Shown here in pieces: positions 16,838 through 25,952 of a DNA stretch of 64,000 bases (its first letter is position 1; each line of letters opens with the position of its first letter). The notes under the pieces were generated by a model. The model did no database searches. It saw nothing but the letters and a program-made list of their open reading frames with translations, and had not been told where the DNA came from. The stretch lies in contig JAZNEI010000091.1 in assembly GCA_045588485.1 (NCBI GenBank), positions 27,107 to 91,106 of the forward strand. The letters are read 5' to 3'. Position numbers and translations under genes: made by a program. Source of the DNA: HGM04593 sp045588485. Lineage in GTDB: Bacteria; Bacteroidota; Bacteroidia; Bacteroidales; Bacteroidaceae.

Positions 16838-18499
16838 ATGAAGAAGAATTTGATGCTCCCCGACTATCTTTTCGAAATTAGCTGGGAGGTATGTAACAAA
16901 GTTGGAGGTATATACACTGTACTCTCTACAAAAGCCGAGACAATTTCGCATATCGATGGCCTTAACGCCATCTACATTGGTCCCGACCTTTGGACCGAGC
17001 AAGTGAACCCCCTCTTTACCGAGGATAAACGCTTGTGGCGTAACTGGCGCAATAGCGTGGTAGATGAGAAATTTAAGGTTCGTTGCGGATATTGGGAGAT
17101 TCCCGGCCGTCCCAAAGTGATACTCGTTGATTTTGACGACTACTTTGCCGAGAAAGAGAGCTTCTATTATATGCTGTGGGATAACTACAAGGTAGACTCG
17201 CTGCACGCATACGGTGATTACGACGATTCTGTGCTCTTTGGCTATGCAGTGGGAGAGGTTATCGAGAGCTTCTATAAATTCCACTTGACAGCAAAGGATA
17301 ATGTTGTGGTTCAGGCACACGAGTGGCAGAGCGGTAGTGCAGCCCTCTATCTTAAAAAGAATCTGCCTGCGGTGGGTACAATATTTACAACACACGCGAC
17401 AAGTATAGGACGTTCGATTGCGTCTAACGGTAAGCCTCTGTACGATTACTTTGAGGGATACAATGGCGACCAGATGGCCGACGAACTAAACGTGCAGTCG
17501 AAGCACTCTATCGAGAAACAGTCGGCGCTGAATGTCGATTGCTTTACTACTGTGAGTGAACTGACAGCTAAAGAGTGCGAACAACTTATAGAGCGTAAGA
17601 TTGATGTAATTCTTGAAAATGGTTTCGAGAAGGATTTCGTTCCATCGGATGTCGAGTTCGAGAAGCGCCGTGCCGAGGCTCGCGCAGCACGCCTTAGAGT
17701 GGCTCGTGCCCTCACCGGTGATAAAATATCGGATGATGCAGTTATAATAGGTATAGGCGGACGTATGGAGATGCGCAACAAGGGTATTGACCTCTTCCTT
17801 GAGACTATGATACGTCTGAAGTGCTGTGCACAGCTTGAGCGTGATGTTGTAGCATTTATCGATGTTCCCGCTTGGTCGGATACAGCACGTGGCGACCTTC
17901 AGAAACGTTTGGCTTCGGGCGAGAATGAGTGGAGCACACCTCTTCGTGATCCCTATCTGACACATAATCTTTGTAATTTCGACCACGATGCAATTGCTAC
18001 AACAATTCGTAACATCGGATTGGCTAATTACGATGGTAAGAGTCGTGTAAAGGTAATATATGTCCCCTGTTATCTGAAAGGTAACGATGGTATATTTAAC
18101 AAGGATTACTATGATATTCTTATAGGTAATGACCTTAGCATCTATCCTTCGTACTATGAGCCTTGGGGGTATACTCCTCTTGAGAGTGCTGCTTTCCACA
18201 TTCCTACAGTTACCACTAACCTCGCAGGATTCGGTCTTTGGGTTAACTCGCTGCTTGGTCGTCAGGGTGAGCTTGCCGATGGAGTGGCTGTTGTTGAAAG
18301 AAATGATAGCAACTATTTCAATGCAGCCGATGTTATTACAAAAATTATTTGTACCTTTGCAAAAATTTCTGAGGCAGAGGTGGCTGATTACCGCCGAAAA
18401 GTGGCGCTTTTGGCCGATAAAGCTTTGTGGAAGCATTTCATTAAGAACTACTTAAGGGCATACGACCACGCGCTTAAAGCTGCTGCCGAGAGAAAATAA
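16838..18499 (+). CDS. Glycogen synthase, GT3 (eukaryote-like) family
   Basis: A 553-residue glycosyltransferase that extends alpha-1,4-glucan chains from a nucleotide sugar. The GT3 features are ISWEVCNKVGGIYTVLSTKA at the N-terminus (the sugar-nucleotide loop), VQAHEWQSG, FTTHATSIGR and the C-terminal catalytic segment SYYEPWGYTPLESAAF with its two Glu. This is the family of animal and fungal glycogen synthases, and not the bacterial GT5 GlgA. The start at 16838 is preferred over an in-frame ATG at 16799, which adds a hydrophobic stretch unlike the family. The phosphorylase gene follows after 89 bp, giving a synthesis/breakdown pair. Confidence 0.9.
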   Translation: MKKNLMLPDYLFEISWEVCNKVGGIYTVLSTKAETISHIDGLNAIYIGPDLWTEQVNPLFTEDKRLWRNWRNSVVDEKFKVRCGYWEIPGRPKVILVDFDDYFAEKESFYYMLWDNYKVDSLHAYGDYDDSVLFGYAVGEVIESFYKFHLTAKDNVVVQAHEWQSGSAALYLKKNLPAVGTIFTTHATSIGRSIASNGKPLYDYFEGYNGDQMADELNVQSKHSIEKQSALNVDCFTTVSELTAKECEQLIERKIDVILENGFEKDFVPSDVEFEKRRAEARAARLRVARALTGDKISDDAVIIGIGGRMEMRNKGIDLFLETMIRLKCCAQLERDVVAFIDVPAWSDTARGDLQKRLASGENEWSTPLRDPYLTHNLCNFDHDAIATTIRNIGLANYDGKSRVKVIYVPCYLKGNDGIFNKDYYDILIGNDLSIYPSYYEPWGYTPLESAAFHIPTVTTNLAGFGLWVNSLLGRQGELADGVAVVERNDSNYFNAADVITKIICTFAKISEAEVADYRRKVALLADKALWKHFIKNYLRAYDHALKAAAERK

Positions 18500-18588
18500 A
18501 GGAGGGTGGGGCGCTGTTTTTGAAAGAAAACGGCTGTCTGCCCTATTGACTATATATTAATAAGGAACTATAACCATATATTAAAAAT

Positions 18589-21153
18589 ATGATTGCAATA
18601 AGTAATTCGAATCAACCCGCTTGGAAAGCGATTAATGTTAAGTCGTACATCCCCGAGTCGTTGACACGTCTCGAGGAGTTGGCACACAACCTTTGGTGGG
18701 AGTGGAATCAGGATGCAAAAGACCTGTTCCGTATGCTCGATGCCAAACTTTATGATGAGTGTGTCGAGAACCCCGTTCTTCTGCTCGAGAAATTGGGCGT
18801 TGAGAAGCTCGATGAGCTTTCAAAGGATAAGAACGTACTTAAGAAGCTCGATGAGGTTTACGCTAACTTCCGTGCTTATATGGATGTTAAGCCCGATGCC
18901 AATCGTGCATCAGTAGCCTATTTCTGTATGGAGTATGGTCTTTCACACGTACTCAAAATTTACTCAGGTGGTCTTGGTATTCTTGCCGGTGACTATTTGA
19001 AAGAGGCTTCTGACTCTAATGTTGATATGTGTGCGGTAGGTTTCCTCTATCGCTATGGATATTTCTCGCAGTCGCTCTCAATGGACGGCTCGCAGATTGC
19101 TAACTACGAGGCACAGAATTTCAACGCTCTGCCAATCGACCGCGTTTACGAGGCCGACGGTGTGACACCTATGGTTGTGAGCGTACCTTTTATGGATTAT
19201 CAGGTATATGCTAACGTATGGCGTGTGAATGTAGGTCGCGTATCACTCTATCTTCTCGACACAGACTTCGAGATGAACAGCGAGTTCGACCGTCCTATCA
19301 CTCACAAGCTCTATGGTGGTGATTGGGAGAACCGTTTGAAGCAGGAGATTCTGCTTGGTATCGGTGGTATGATTATGCTCGAGAAGCTCGGTATCAAGAA
19401 AGATATCTACCACTGTAACGAGGGGCACGCTGCTCTCTGCAACCTCTATCGTTTGACACAGTATATTAAGGATGGTTTCTCATACGAGGAGGCACTCGAA
19501 ATTGTTCGTTCATCGAGCCTTTACACAGTACACACCCCCGTACCCGCAGGTCACGACTACTTCGATGCTAACCTCTTCGGTAAGTATATGAAGGGTTATG
19601 CTGCACAGCTCAACATCACTTGGGACGACCTTATGAACCTTGGTCGTACAAATGCAGGCGATGCTAACGAGCGTTTCTGTATGTCTACTTTCGCTTGCAA
19701 CACTTGCCAGGAGATTAACGGTGTGAGCCGTCTGCACGGTAAGGTGTCTAAGGATATGTTCGCAGGTATTTGGAAGGGTTACTATCCCTCGGAGAATCAC
19801 GTTGGTTATGTAACTAACGGTGTTCACTTCCCCACATGGGCAGCTCCCGAGTGGAGAAACCTCTACGACAAGTACTTCGATCCTAACTTTATGAAGGACC
19901 AGTCGAATGCTTCAATTTGGGAGGCTATTCAGAATGTTCCCAACGATACAATCTGGAATACACGTGTTGCTCTTAAGAAGCGCCTTATCGAGCACATCCG
20001 TCAGGCGTTCCGCGAGAACTGGCTCAAGAACCAGGGCGATCCTATGCGCATCGTTGATGTTGTTAACAAGATTAATCCCAATGCTCTTGTAATTGGTTTT
20101 GCTCGTCGTTTCGCTACTTATAAGCGTGCGCACCTGCTCTTTACCGACCTCGATCGTCTCTCTAAGATTCTTAACAACCCTGAGCGTCCCGTGCAGTTCC
20201 TCTTCGCAGGTAAGGCTCACCCCCACGATGGTGCAGGTCAGGGACTTATCAAGCGTATCATCGAGATTTCACGTCGCCCCGAGTTTGTAGGTAAGATTAT
20301 CTTCCTCGAGAACTATGATATGCAGCTTGCCAAGATGCTTGTTTCGGGTGTTGATATTTGGATGAATACTCCTACACGTCCTCTCGAGGCATCAGGTACA
20401 TCGGGTGAGAAGGCTCTTATGAACGGTGTTCTTAACTTCTCGGTTCTCGATGGTTGGTGGTGCGAGGGTTACAAACCCGGTGCAGGTTGGGCGCTTAAAG
20501 AGAAGCGTACATACCAGAATCAGGAGTTCCAGGATCAGCTTGATGCTGCTACAATCTACACTCTGCTCGAGAGCGAGATTCTTCCCCTTTACTACAACCG
20601 TGGTAACAAAGAGTACAGCGACGAGTGGATACAGTATATCAAGAACTCTATCGCAGGCATCGCTCCTCACTTTACAATGAAGCGTCAGCTCGACGATTAC
20701 TACAGCAAGTTCTATAACAAGCAGGGTGAGCGTTATCACCACCTCGCTGCTAAGGATTACAAGGCTGCTCGCGAGCTTGCTGCTTGGAAAGAGGCTGTTG
20801 CTGCTAAGTGGAACGAGATTGAGGTTGTTGCTGTTGAGCGTGACTCAAATGTCGACGCAGGAACAATCAACGCAGGTAATAAGTACGGCATCACCTTCAA
20901 AGTTGACGAGAAGGGACTTGACGATGCAATCGGTATCGAGCTTGTTACATTGGCAACAGACAAGGATGGCCGCGACTATGTATTCTCGGTACAGCCTCTT
21001 GAGGTTGTTAAGCGCGAGGGTGATATCTTCACATTCCACACCGATTATGTGATGAATAATGCCGGTAGCTTCAGAATATGTTACCGTATGTATCCCAAGC
21101 ACGAGGAACTTCCTCATCGTCAGGATTTTGCATTTGTTAAGTGGCTTGCTTAA
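18589..21153 (+). CDS. glgP: Alpha-glucan (glycogen) phosphorylase
   Basis: An 854-residue GT35 enzyme that releases glucose-1-phosphate from glycogen or maltodextrin. It is the short form with the pyridoxal-phosphate lysine in EASGTSGEKALMNG (K608), with IGFARRFATYKRAHLLF and FAGKAHPHDGAGQGLIK as substrate and phosphate sites. The catalytic domain begins after a short N-terminal DUF3417-like part (LTRLEELAHNLWWEWN), typical of this subgroup. The last about 120 residues are beta-rich. Its synonymous sites look unusually C-rich (ctc, tac, aac codons) against neighbours, which suggests high expression. A strong terminator follows. Confidence 0.93.
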   Translation: MIAISNSNQPAWKAINVKSYIPESLTRLEELAHNLWWEWNQDAKDLFRMLDAKLYDECVENPVLLLEKLGVEKLDELSKDKNVLKKLDEVYANFRAYMDVKPDANRASVAYFCMEYGLSHVLKIYSGGLGILAGDYLKEASDSNVDMCAVGFLYRYGYFSQSLSMDGSQIANYEAQNFNALPIDRVYEADGVTPMVVSVPFMDYQVYANVWRVNVGRVSLYLLDTDFEMNSEFDRPITHKLYGGDWENRLKQEILLGIGGMIMLEKLGIKKDIYHCNEGHAALCNLYRLTQYIKDGFSYEEALEIVRSSSLYTVHTPVPAGHDYFDANLFGKYMKGYAAQLNITWDDLMNLGRTNAGDANERFCMSTFACNTCQEINGVSRLHGKVSKDMFAGIWKGYYPSENHVGYVTNGVHFPTWAAPEWRNLYDKYFDPNFMKDQSNASIWEAIQNVPNDTIWNTRVALKKRLIEHIRQAFRENWLKNQGDPMRIVDVVNKINPNALVIGFARRFATYKRAHLLFTDLDRLSKILNNPERPVQFLFAGKAHPHDGAGQGLIKRIIEISRRPEFVGKIIFLENYDMQLAKMLVSGVDIWMNTPTRPLEASGTSGEKALMNGVLNFSVLDGWWCEGYKPGAGWALKEKRTYQNQEFQDQLDAATIYTLLESEILPLYYNRGNKEYSDEWIQYIKNSIAGIAPHFTMKRQLDDYYSKFYNKQGERYHHLAAKDYKAARELAAWKEAVAAKWNEIEVVAVERDSNVDAGTINAGNKYGITFKVDEKGLDDAIGIELVTLATDKDGRDYVFSVQPLEVVKREGDIFTFHTDYVMNNAGSFRICYRMYPKHEELPHRQDFAFVKWLA

Positions 21154-21172
21154 TATTTTGTAATTAAATAGA

Positions 21173-21214
21173 AATAATCCGATGAAGTAAAAAAACTCAT
21201 CGGATTATTTTTTT
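21173..21214 (+). terminator. Terminator after glgP
   Basis: AATAATCCGATGA at 21173-21185 pairs with TCATCGGATTATT at 21197-21209, then a T-run. A 13-bp perfect stem. Confidence 0.88.
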
Positions 21215-21287
21215 ATATCGTTTTTTTTGATGTCGATATATTAAAATTGCTCTTTTTGATTTATCTTTATCAGCAAAATAGATTGTT

Positions 21288-21680
21288 ATGAAAGAGAAAG
21301 AGGAGAATGTGAATCTCGATTTACAAAAATACGAAACAGAGTATAGCGAGCGCGGATTGTTTGACAAACTCTCGACAACAGCCAAGAAAGCAGGACTTAA
21401 GGTGGTATATTATGTACTGATATTGTATTATGCTTTGCAGTCTCCAAAAATATCGTTAAAAGAAAAAACGCTTATCATTGGTGCGTTGGGATATTTTATC
21501 CTGCCATTGGATTTGGTTCCAGATGTTATATTGGGGGCAGGATTCTTAGATGATGCGGCTGCATTGTTGGCTGTTATCAAGATGCTGACTTGTATTGATG
21601 ATGATATTAAGCAACAGGCAAGAGGTATGCTGTCAAAATGGTTCGACGGTAACGAAACAGAACTCTCCGATGAATTGTAG
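21288..21680 (+). CDS. DUF1232 (YkvA-like) membrane protein
   Basis: A 130-residue protein. The central segment IGALGYFILPLDLVPDVILGAGFLDDAAALLAVIKML is the hallmark of DUF1232 proteins (conserved P-x-D-x-x-P-D and D-D). It holds one or two short hydrophobic helices and a charged N-terminal region. The function of the family is unknown; YkvA-like proteins are associated with membranes. It stands alone between a terminator and the hemolysin-III-like gene, 67 bp upstream of that gene and possibly co-transcribed. Confidence 0.8.
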   Translation: MKEKEENVNLDLQKYETEYSERGLFDKLSTTAKKAGLKVVYYVLILYYALQSPKISLKEKTLIIGALGYFILPLDLVPDVILGAGFLDDAAALLAVIKMLTCIDDDIKQQARGMLSKWFDGNETELSDEL

Positions 21681-21747
21681 GAATTCTTATCGCTTCTTGA
21701 TAAAGTGAGATATCCAATTTGAATTTGTAATAAATAGGGGAAATATT

Positions 21748-22401
21748 ATGTCAAAAAGATATACAAAAGAGGAAGAGTGGATAAATGCTCTTTCGCACGG
21801 TGTAGGTGTAGTAATGGGGCTTGTTATGTGTATCATATTCCTGCTGCGTGGCTATAGTGTCGACAATGGGATTGTGCATCTTAGCTTGTGGCTCTATCTG
21901 TTTGGTGTTGTCAGTTCGTATCTCTTTTCTACACTTTATCATGCAGCACCGTCCGATAGTGTCATTAAACAGAACTTACGAAAATTCGACCATGCTGCCA
22001 TATATTGGCATATTGCAGGAAGCTATTCTCCAATAACTCTGATTGTAATGCAGGACGCAGGGTATTGGGGGTGGGGTATCTTTGCTTTCTGTTGGCTGTG
22101 TGCTACTGTGGGTACTTTTATCAGTCTCTTTGCTCTTAAAAAACATAATTATATCGAGACTGCCTGTTTTGTTCTTATGGGGCTTGTGATTCTTGTCGCG
22201 ATTAAACAATTTTACGAGCGTGTAGATGGCTGGGTATTCTTTTGGGTTTTGGCCGAGGGGGTAAGTTACATAACAGGTGCTGTTTTATATAGTTTCCACA
22301 AAGTAAAATATATTCATTCGGTGTTTCATTTCTTTGTCCTTCTTGGCGATATTTGCCACATGATTGCAGTTTGGATGATTATTGATGCACTTATAAAATA
22401 A
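21748..22401 (+). CDS. Hemolysin III family (PAQR/TrhA-like) membrane protein
   Basis: A 217-residue protein with seven membrane segments. The family motifs are visible: NALSHGVGVVMG near the start, SSYLFSTLYHAAP, KFDHAAIYWHIAGSYSP, and HSVFHFFVLLGDICHMIAV near the end, whose Ser/His/Asp residues form the proposed Zn site of PAQR-type hydrolases. TrhA is linked to membrane fluidity control in E. coli, and haemolysis was the historic assay. No virulence role is implied. It ends with its own terminator. Confidence 0.88.
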   Translation: MSKRYTKEEEWINALSHGVGVVMGLVMCIIFLLRGYSVDNGIVHLSLWLYLFGVVSSYLFSTLYHAAPSDSVIKQNLRKFDHAAIYWHIAGSYSPITLIVMQDAGYWGWGIFAFCWLCATVGTFISLFALKKHNYIETACFVLMGLVILVAIKQFYERVDGWVFFWVLAEGVSYITGAVLYSFHKVKYIHSVFHFFVLLGDICHMIAVWMIIDALIK

Positions 22402-22422
22402 TAATTGTTCTTATTATGTGAT

Positions 22423-22458
22423 ATACCACTTTTCCGAAAAGAAAAGTGGTATTTTTTT
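22423..22458 (+). terminator. Terminator after hemolysin III-like gene
   Basis: ATACCACTTTTC at 22423-22434 pairs with GAAAAGTGGTAT at 22441-22452, followed by seven Ts. Confidence 0.9.
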
Positions 22459-22600
22459 GCTTTTTGCTTTGACTTTCTTCTTTTCTATTTGTTAATATAG
22501 TATAGGGGATGGCTGAAATGAATTTTTATGAAATTTTATTGCTCCTTGTGAGAATAGAGGTATCTCCTTTTCTATAATTGTAACATAAAATTATTTAGAC

Positions 22601-22933
22601 ATGATTAATGAAAAGTTAATGAACCGTTTGTTAGAGGGTTTCGAGTCGGTAGTAAAGGATGCAGGAGTAAAATGTTTGAGAGTAACCGATAGGGATGAAT
22701 TCTTGCGTCGTATTTACGAGAATGAGATGAATTTTGATGGTTTTGTTATTGTGCAATCACAGAAGCAATCGGGTATTTTCTATGTCGACACCGAAGAGTT
22801 GTTGGGTACTACAGGACGGTATCGTGCATCACGACCACTTAAAAAAAGCGATTTTGATATACCTTCTCCGGTGCCTCCTTTGGATACAAAAGTGGCAGAT
22901 GCAATAGATATGAAACTTAATATTAAGAAATAA
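22601..22933 (+). CDS. Small protein of unknown function (110 residues)
   Basis: I do not recognise this protein. It has an acidic alpha/beta N-terminal region (MINEKLMNRLLEGFESVV, then RVTDRDEFLRRIYENEM and FDGFVIVQSQ), a turn with Tyr/Asp, and a proline-rich tail (FDIPSPVPPLD). It has no signal peptide and no cysteine cluster (one Cys). It stands alone between terminators, with its own upstream gap of about 140 bp. Codon use looks like that of the neighbours, and the leader ATTATTTAGACATG fits Bacteroidales genes, so it is likely real. Confidence 0.6.
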   Translation: MINEKLMNRLLEGFESVVKDAGVKCLRVTDRDEFLRRIYENEMNFDGFVIVQSQKQSGIFYVDTEELLGTTGRYRASRPLKKSDFDIPSPVPPLDTKVADAIDMKLNIKK

Positions 22934-22940
22934 ACAACGA

Positions 22941-22980
22941 ATACAGCCATATATGTCATTTATGGTATATATGGCTGTAT
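22941..22980. terminator. Hairpin between convergent genes
   Basis: ATACAGCCATATAT at 22941-22954 pairs with the sequence at 22967-22980. It lies between a plus-strand and a minus-strand gene, so it could serve both. Confidence 0.6.
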
Positions 22981-23002
22981 GATTTAAGGAATTTCACTCC
23001 TT

Positions 23003-24007
23003 TTATCTGAAATTCAATTCTATGATTGCTTGTACAATACTCTGCCCGTATGTGCTATAACCTTTTGTGTGTTCGCTCCCGACATAGTCTATCATTATAA
23101 TACCACAACTCTTTGGTCGCTGGTTAGCCTGTGTGATATACTCATATATGGCTCGGTTGTTATATGCTGCATTCTCTCTGTAGCCTTTGTTAGATGCTAC
23201 TCCTTTAATACCTAAAAAGAATTTGCTGTAACCGCTGAGATGATTGATACTCCATCTACCCGAGGGCGCTGCCGAGGCATTGTCGATAAACTCTTTTATT
23301 GTTGCAAACTTTGCCTTTTGTTGCCCGACCTGTGTGGGTGAATAGAAATCCTGTATGCATAGTGTAGCAATGGAATTATTCTTATCGTCATATTTGTGGT
23401 ATGGGATAATCTCGGCATGTTTTGTCCCTTTGGGGGAGTGATTCCATCCTTTTATATATGCTCCTTTGCTGCTTCCTTGGTAGTGGTCGCGGCTGAGAAA
23501 GAGTATTTTCCCGCGCATCTCCCCAACGGTTATTGTGGGATGGAATGTTGCAGCTCTATTACCCAATCTGTCAATAGCTTTTCCAATACTTTTGCTCCAC
23601 TCCTTACATATTTCTTTGTCCCTGTTGCCACTCTCCTGACGTAGAAGTACAATGGCAAACTCATCGGGGTTGTTATCTATTTCTCTGACTATGGAGTCTA
23701 TTGCTGCGTAGAATGAAATCTTAGTCTTTAAAGGTCCGTGACAGATGTGTAGTTCCCCCTTGTATATCGCAGGACGAAGGTCAAAAACTCTAATGCCGCA
23801 TTGCCATTGTTCGGCTATGCTTTTTTCTTGTGTTATTCCCATTTTAATGATTCCTTTTATGCCCTCTCCTGTGCCCGAGTCGTGAGAGCCGGGAATGGAT
23901 AGCGTTGATACGGGAATGTTGTCGTCAAGGTGAGTAATCCACCTGCTCTGTGCCCATAATGCGGCATTGCTTATAAGTAACGAGGCTATAATAATAAAGA
24001 TTCTCAT
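23003..24007 (-). CDS. Secreted PI-PLC-like phosphodiesterase
   Basis: A 334-residue protein with a signal peptide (hydrophobic IIIASLLISNAALWAQ, cleavage after WAQ). It has a phosphatidylinositol-specific phospholipase C X-domain. The two catalytic histidines are visible: H42 in PGSHDSGT and H90 in HICHGPL, with R78 in the FDLRP segment. It is predicted to cleave phosphatidylinositol or GPI-like lipids in the periplasm or outside the cell. Host or diet glycolipids are possible substrates, but this is inference. It is divergent from murB and convergent with the 110-residue gene. Confidence 0.82.
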   Translation of the reverse strand: MRIFIIIASLLISNAALWAQSRWITHLDDNIPVSTLSIPGSHDSGTGEGIKGIIKMGITQEKSIAEQWQCGIRVFDLRPAIYKGELHICHGPLKTKISFYAAIDSIVREIDNNPDEFAIVLLRQESGNRDKEICKEWSKSIGKAIDRLGNRAATFHPTITVGEMRGKILFLSRDHYQGSSKGAYIKGWNHSPKGTKHAEIIPYHKYDDKNNSIATLCIQDFYSPTQVGQQKAKFATIKEFIDNASAAPSGRWSINHLSGYSKFFLGIKGVASNKGYRENAAYNNRAIYEYITQANQRPKSCGIIMIDYVGSEHTKGYSTYGQSIVQAIIELNFR

Positions 24008-24118
24008 ACGATATTCTCTTAGGGTTGCTAAAATAGTGAGATTTTCTCTTTTTGAGGTTTTTGTTATTGTGTTTTTTATCGTTATGCACTGTTTCTTTTA
24101 CAGAAATAGAGTGTTCTA

Positions 24119-24150
24119 TTTGCTCGCGTTCTCTTTTTGGTGTAAATTTG
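24119..24150 (+). promoter_or_regulatory. Promoter upstream of murB
   Basis: TTTG at 24119-24122, 20 bases, TAAATTTG at 24143-24150, ending 36 bases before the murB start codon. Confidence 0.6.
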
Positions 24151-24186
24151 CCGATATATGTTGGCTTATAAATTACATACTTTCGT

Positions 24187-25194
24187 ATGATTGATAGATA
24201 CACGCAATTTTCTTTGTTAGGGCATAATACGTTCGGAATGGATGTAAAGGCAGCCCATTTCGTTGAATTCGACTCCGAGGAGGATGTGATTCAGCTTGTC
24301 GGTGAGGGCATTGATGAACCTTATATTGTTATTGGCGGTGGAAGTAATTTGCTTTTTTTGGGCGATTATGCCGGAACTGTGCTCCATTCGCGTATTATGG
24401 ATATTGTGGTTGTTGACGAAGATGCCGATTCGGTACTGTTGCGTGTAGGTAGTGGAGTGAATTGGGATAGTCTTGTCGCATATACAGTAGAGAACGGATG
24501 GCAGGGGCTTGAGAATCTGTCGGCTATCCCGGGTGAAGTGGGTGCCAGTGCAGTGCAGAATGTCGGAGCTTATGGTGTCGAGGCAGGCGACCTTATCGAG
24601 TGCGTCGATGCAGTATCTGTGGCCGATGCCTCAAAACGATGTTTCTCGAAAGATGAGTGCCGATACTCTTATCGTGGCAGTATATTCAAACACGAAGAGA
24701 AGGGGAAAAATATAATAACGCATGTAACTTTCCGCCTAAGGAAAAATGCCGAGTATTCGTTGAAATATGGTAATCTTAAAGAGGTTGCATTGCAAATGGG
24801 CGAATTATCGGCTGCGAATATACGGGCTGCGGTGATGCAGATTCGCGCGGCGAAATTGCCCGATACAAAAGAGTTTGGCTCGGCCGGAAGTTTCTTTATG
24901 AATCCTGTTGTCTCTCGCGATAAAGCCAGCTCTTTGTTAGAGCTGTTTCCCGATATGCCACAGTATGAGACTGCAAACGGAATGAAACTGTCGGCAGCGT
25001 GGCTCATAGACCGTTGCGGATGGAAAGAACGTCGTGTTGGCAATGTGGGTGTCTACAAGCATCAACCACTTGTGATTGTGAACTATGGTGGTGCCACAGG
25101 ACAGCAGGTCTATGACTTCTCGGCAATGGTGTGTGAGAGTGTCAAAGAGAAGTTTGGTGTCGAGCTTGTGCGCGAGGTGATTGTGGTAGGATGA
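24187..25194 (+). CDS. murB: UDP-N-acetylenolpyruvoylglucosamine reductase
   Basis: A 335-residue FAD enzyme that reduces UDP-GlcNAc-enolpyruvate to UDP-MurNAc, the second committed step of peptidoglycan synthesis. FAD-binding motifs: VIGGGSNLLFL near residue 40 and the AIPGEVGASAVQNVGAYG segment. The catalytic-loop sequence ECRYSYRGSIFK matches the active-site Tyr/Arg region. FGSAGSFFMNPV holds the conserved Ser proton donor. The length and the SLLELFPDMPQY insertion fit the type I (E. coli-like) MurB. Its stop overlaps the next gene by 4 bases. Confidence 0.95.
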   Translation: MIDRYTQFSLLGHNTFGMDVKAAHFVEFDSEEDVIQLVGEGIDEPYIVIGGGSNLLFLGDYAGTVLHSRIMDIVVVDEDADSVLLRVGSGVNWDSLVAYTVENGWQGLENLSAIPGEVGASAVQNVGAYGVEAGDLIECVDAVSVADASKRCFSKDECRYSYRGSIFKHEEKGKNIITHVTFRLRKNAEYSLKYGNLKEVALQMGELSAANIRAAVMQIRAAKLPDTKEFGSAGSFFMNPVVSRDKASSLLELFPDMPQYETANGMKLSAAWLIDRCGWKERRVGNVGVYKHQPLVIVNYGGATGQQVYDFSAMVCESVKEKFGVELVREVIVVG

Positions 25195-25952
25195 AGATAA
25201 AATTACTTGGAACGGGAACGTCGACAGGGGTGCCCGAGTTGGGCTGTTTCTGCGAGGTGTGTACATCGACCGATGTACGCGACCATCGCCTGCGTTCATC
25301 GGCATTGGTGACGGTAGACGATAAGCGTATTCTGTTGGATTGCGGTCCCGATTTCCGTATACAGATGCTGAACGAGCCATTCGGCAGGATAGATGCCGTT
25401 TTGCTTACACACCACCACTATGATCATATCGTCGGTCTTGACGACCTCCGCCCGTTCTGCCGTATGAATGATATTCCAATATTTGCCAATGATGCAACAA
25501 TAGAGCAGGTGCGCAATTTCTTTCCTTACTGTTTTGCCGAAATTAAATATCCCGGTGTTCCCAACCTTGAATTGCATAGGATAGATTCCACGGGCAATAT
25601 CAATGTGTGTGGTATTGAGGTAGTACCTGTATCTCACTTTCACGGCAGGATACCAATTTTGGGCTATAGAATCGGTCCTCTTGCTTATATTACCGATATG
25701 AGCCGCATAGAACCTCATGAACTTGAAAAACTGAAAGGGATTGAGGTACTTGTGATGAATGCATTGCGGTACTCTAAGCCGCATGGAAGCCATCAGACGG
25801 TTCTTGAGGCATTACGCATTGTCGAATATCTGAAACCGAGTCGAACCTATTTTACGCACCTTATGCATCACATCGGTCTGCACGCAAAGATAGAAAAATG
25901 TCTGCCCGATAATGTTTTTCTTGGTTACGACGGTCTCGAGATTGAGGTTTAA
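25191..25952 (+). CDS. PhnP-like MBL-fold metallohydrolase
   Basis: A 253-residue metallo-beta-lactamase-fold phosphodiesterase. The motif THHHYDH gives H74, H76, D78 and H79. An N-terminal cysteine set GCFCEVC (C19, C21, C24) with H32 resembles the structural zinc site of PhnP. Later ligands are PVSHFHGR and TDMSRI, and the last His is in HLMHHIG. Family members hydrolyse cyclic phosphodiesters; PhnP itself is a phosphoribosyl 1,2-cyclic phosphate phosphodiesterase. No other phosphonate genes are near, so the substrate is uncertain. The ATGA overlap indicates co-translation with murB. Confidence 0.82.
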   Translation: MKIKLLGTGTSTGVPELGCFCEVCTSTDVRDHRLRSSALVTVDDKRILLDCGPDFRIQMLNEPFGRIDAVLLTHHHYDHIVGLDDLRPFCRMNDIPIFANDATIEQVRNFFPYCFAEIKYPGVPNLELHRIDSTGNINVCGIEVVPVSHFHGRIPILGYRIGPLAYITDMSRIEPHELEKLKGIEVLVMNALRYSKPHGSHQTVLEALRIVEYLKPSRTYFTHLMHHIGLHAKIEKCLPDNVFLGYDGLEIEV

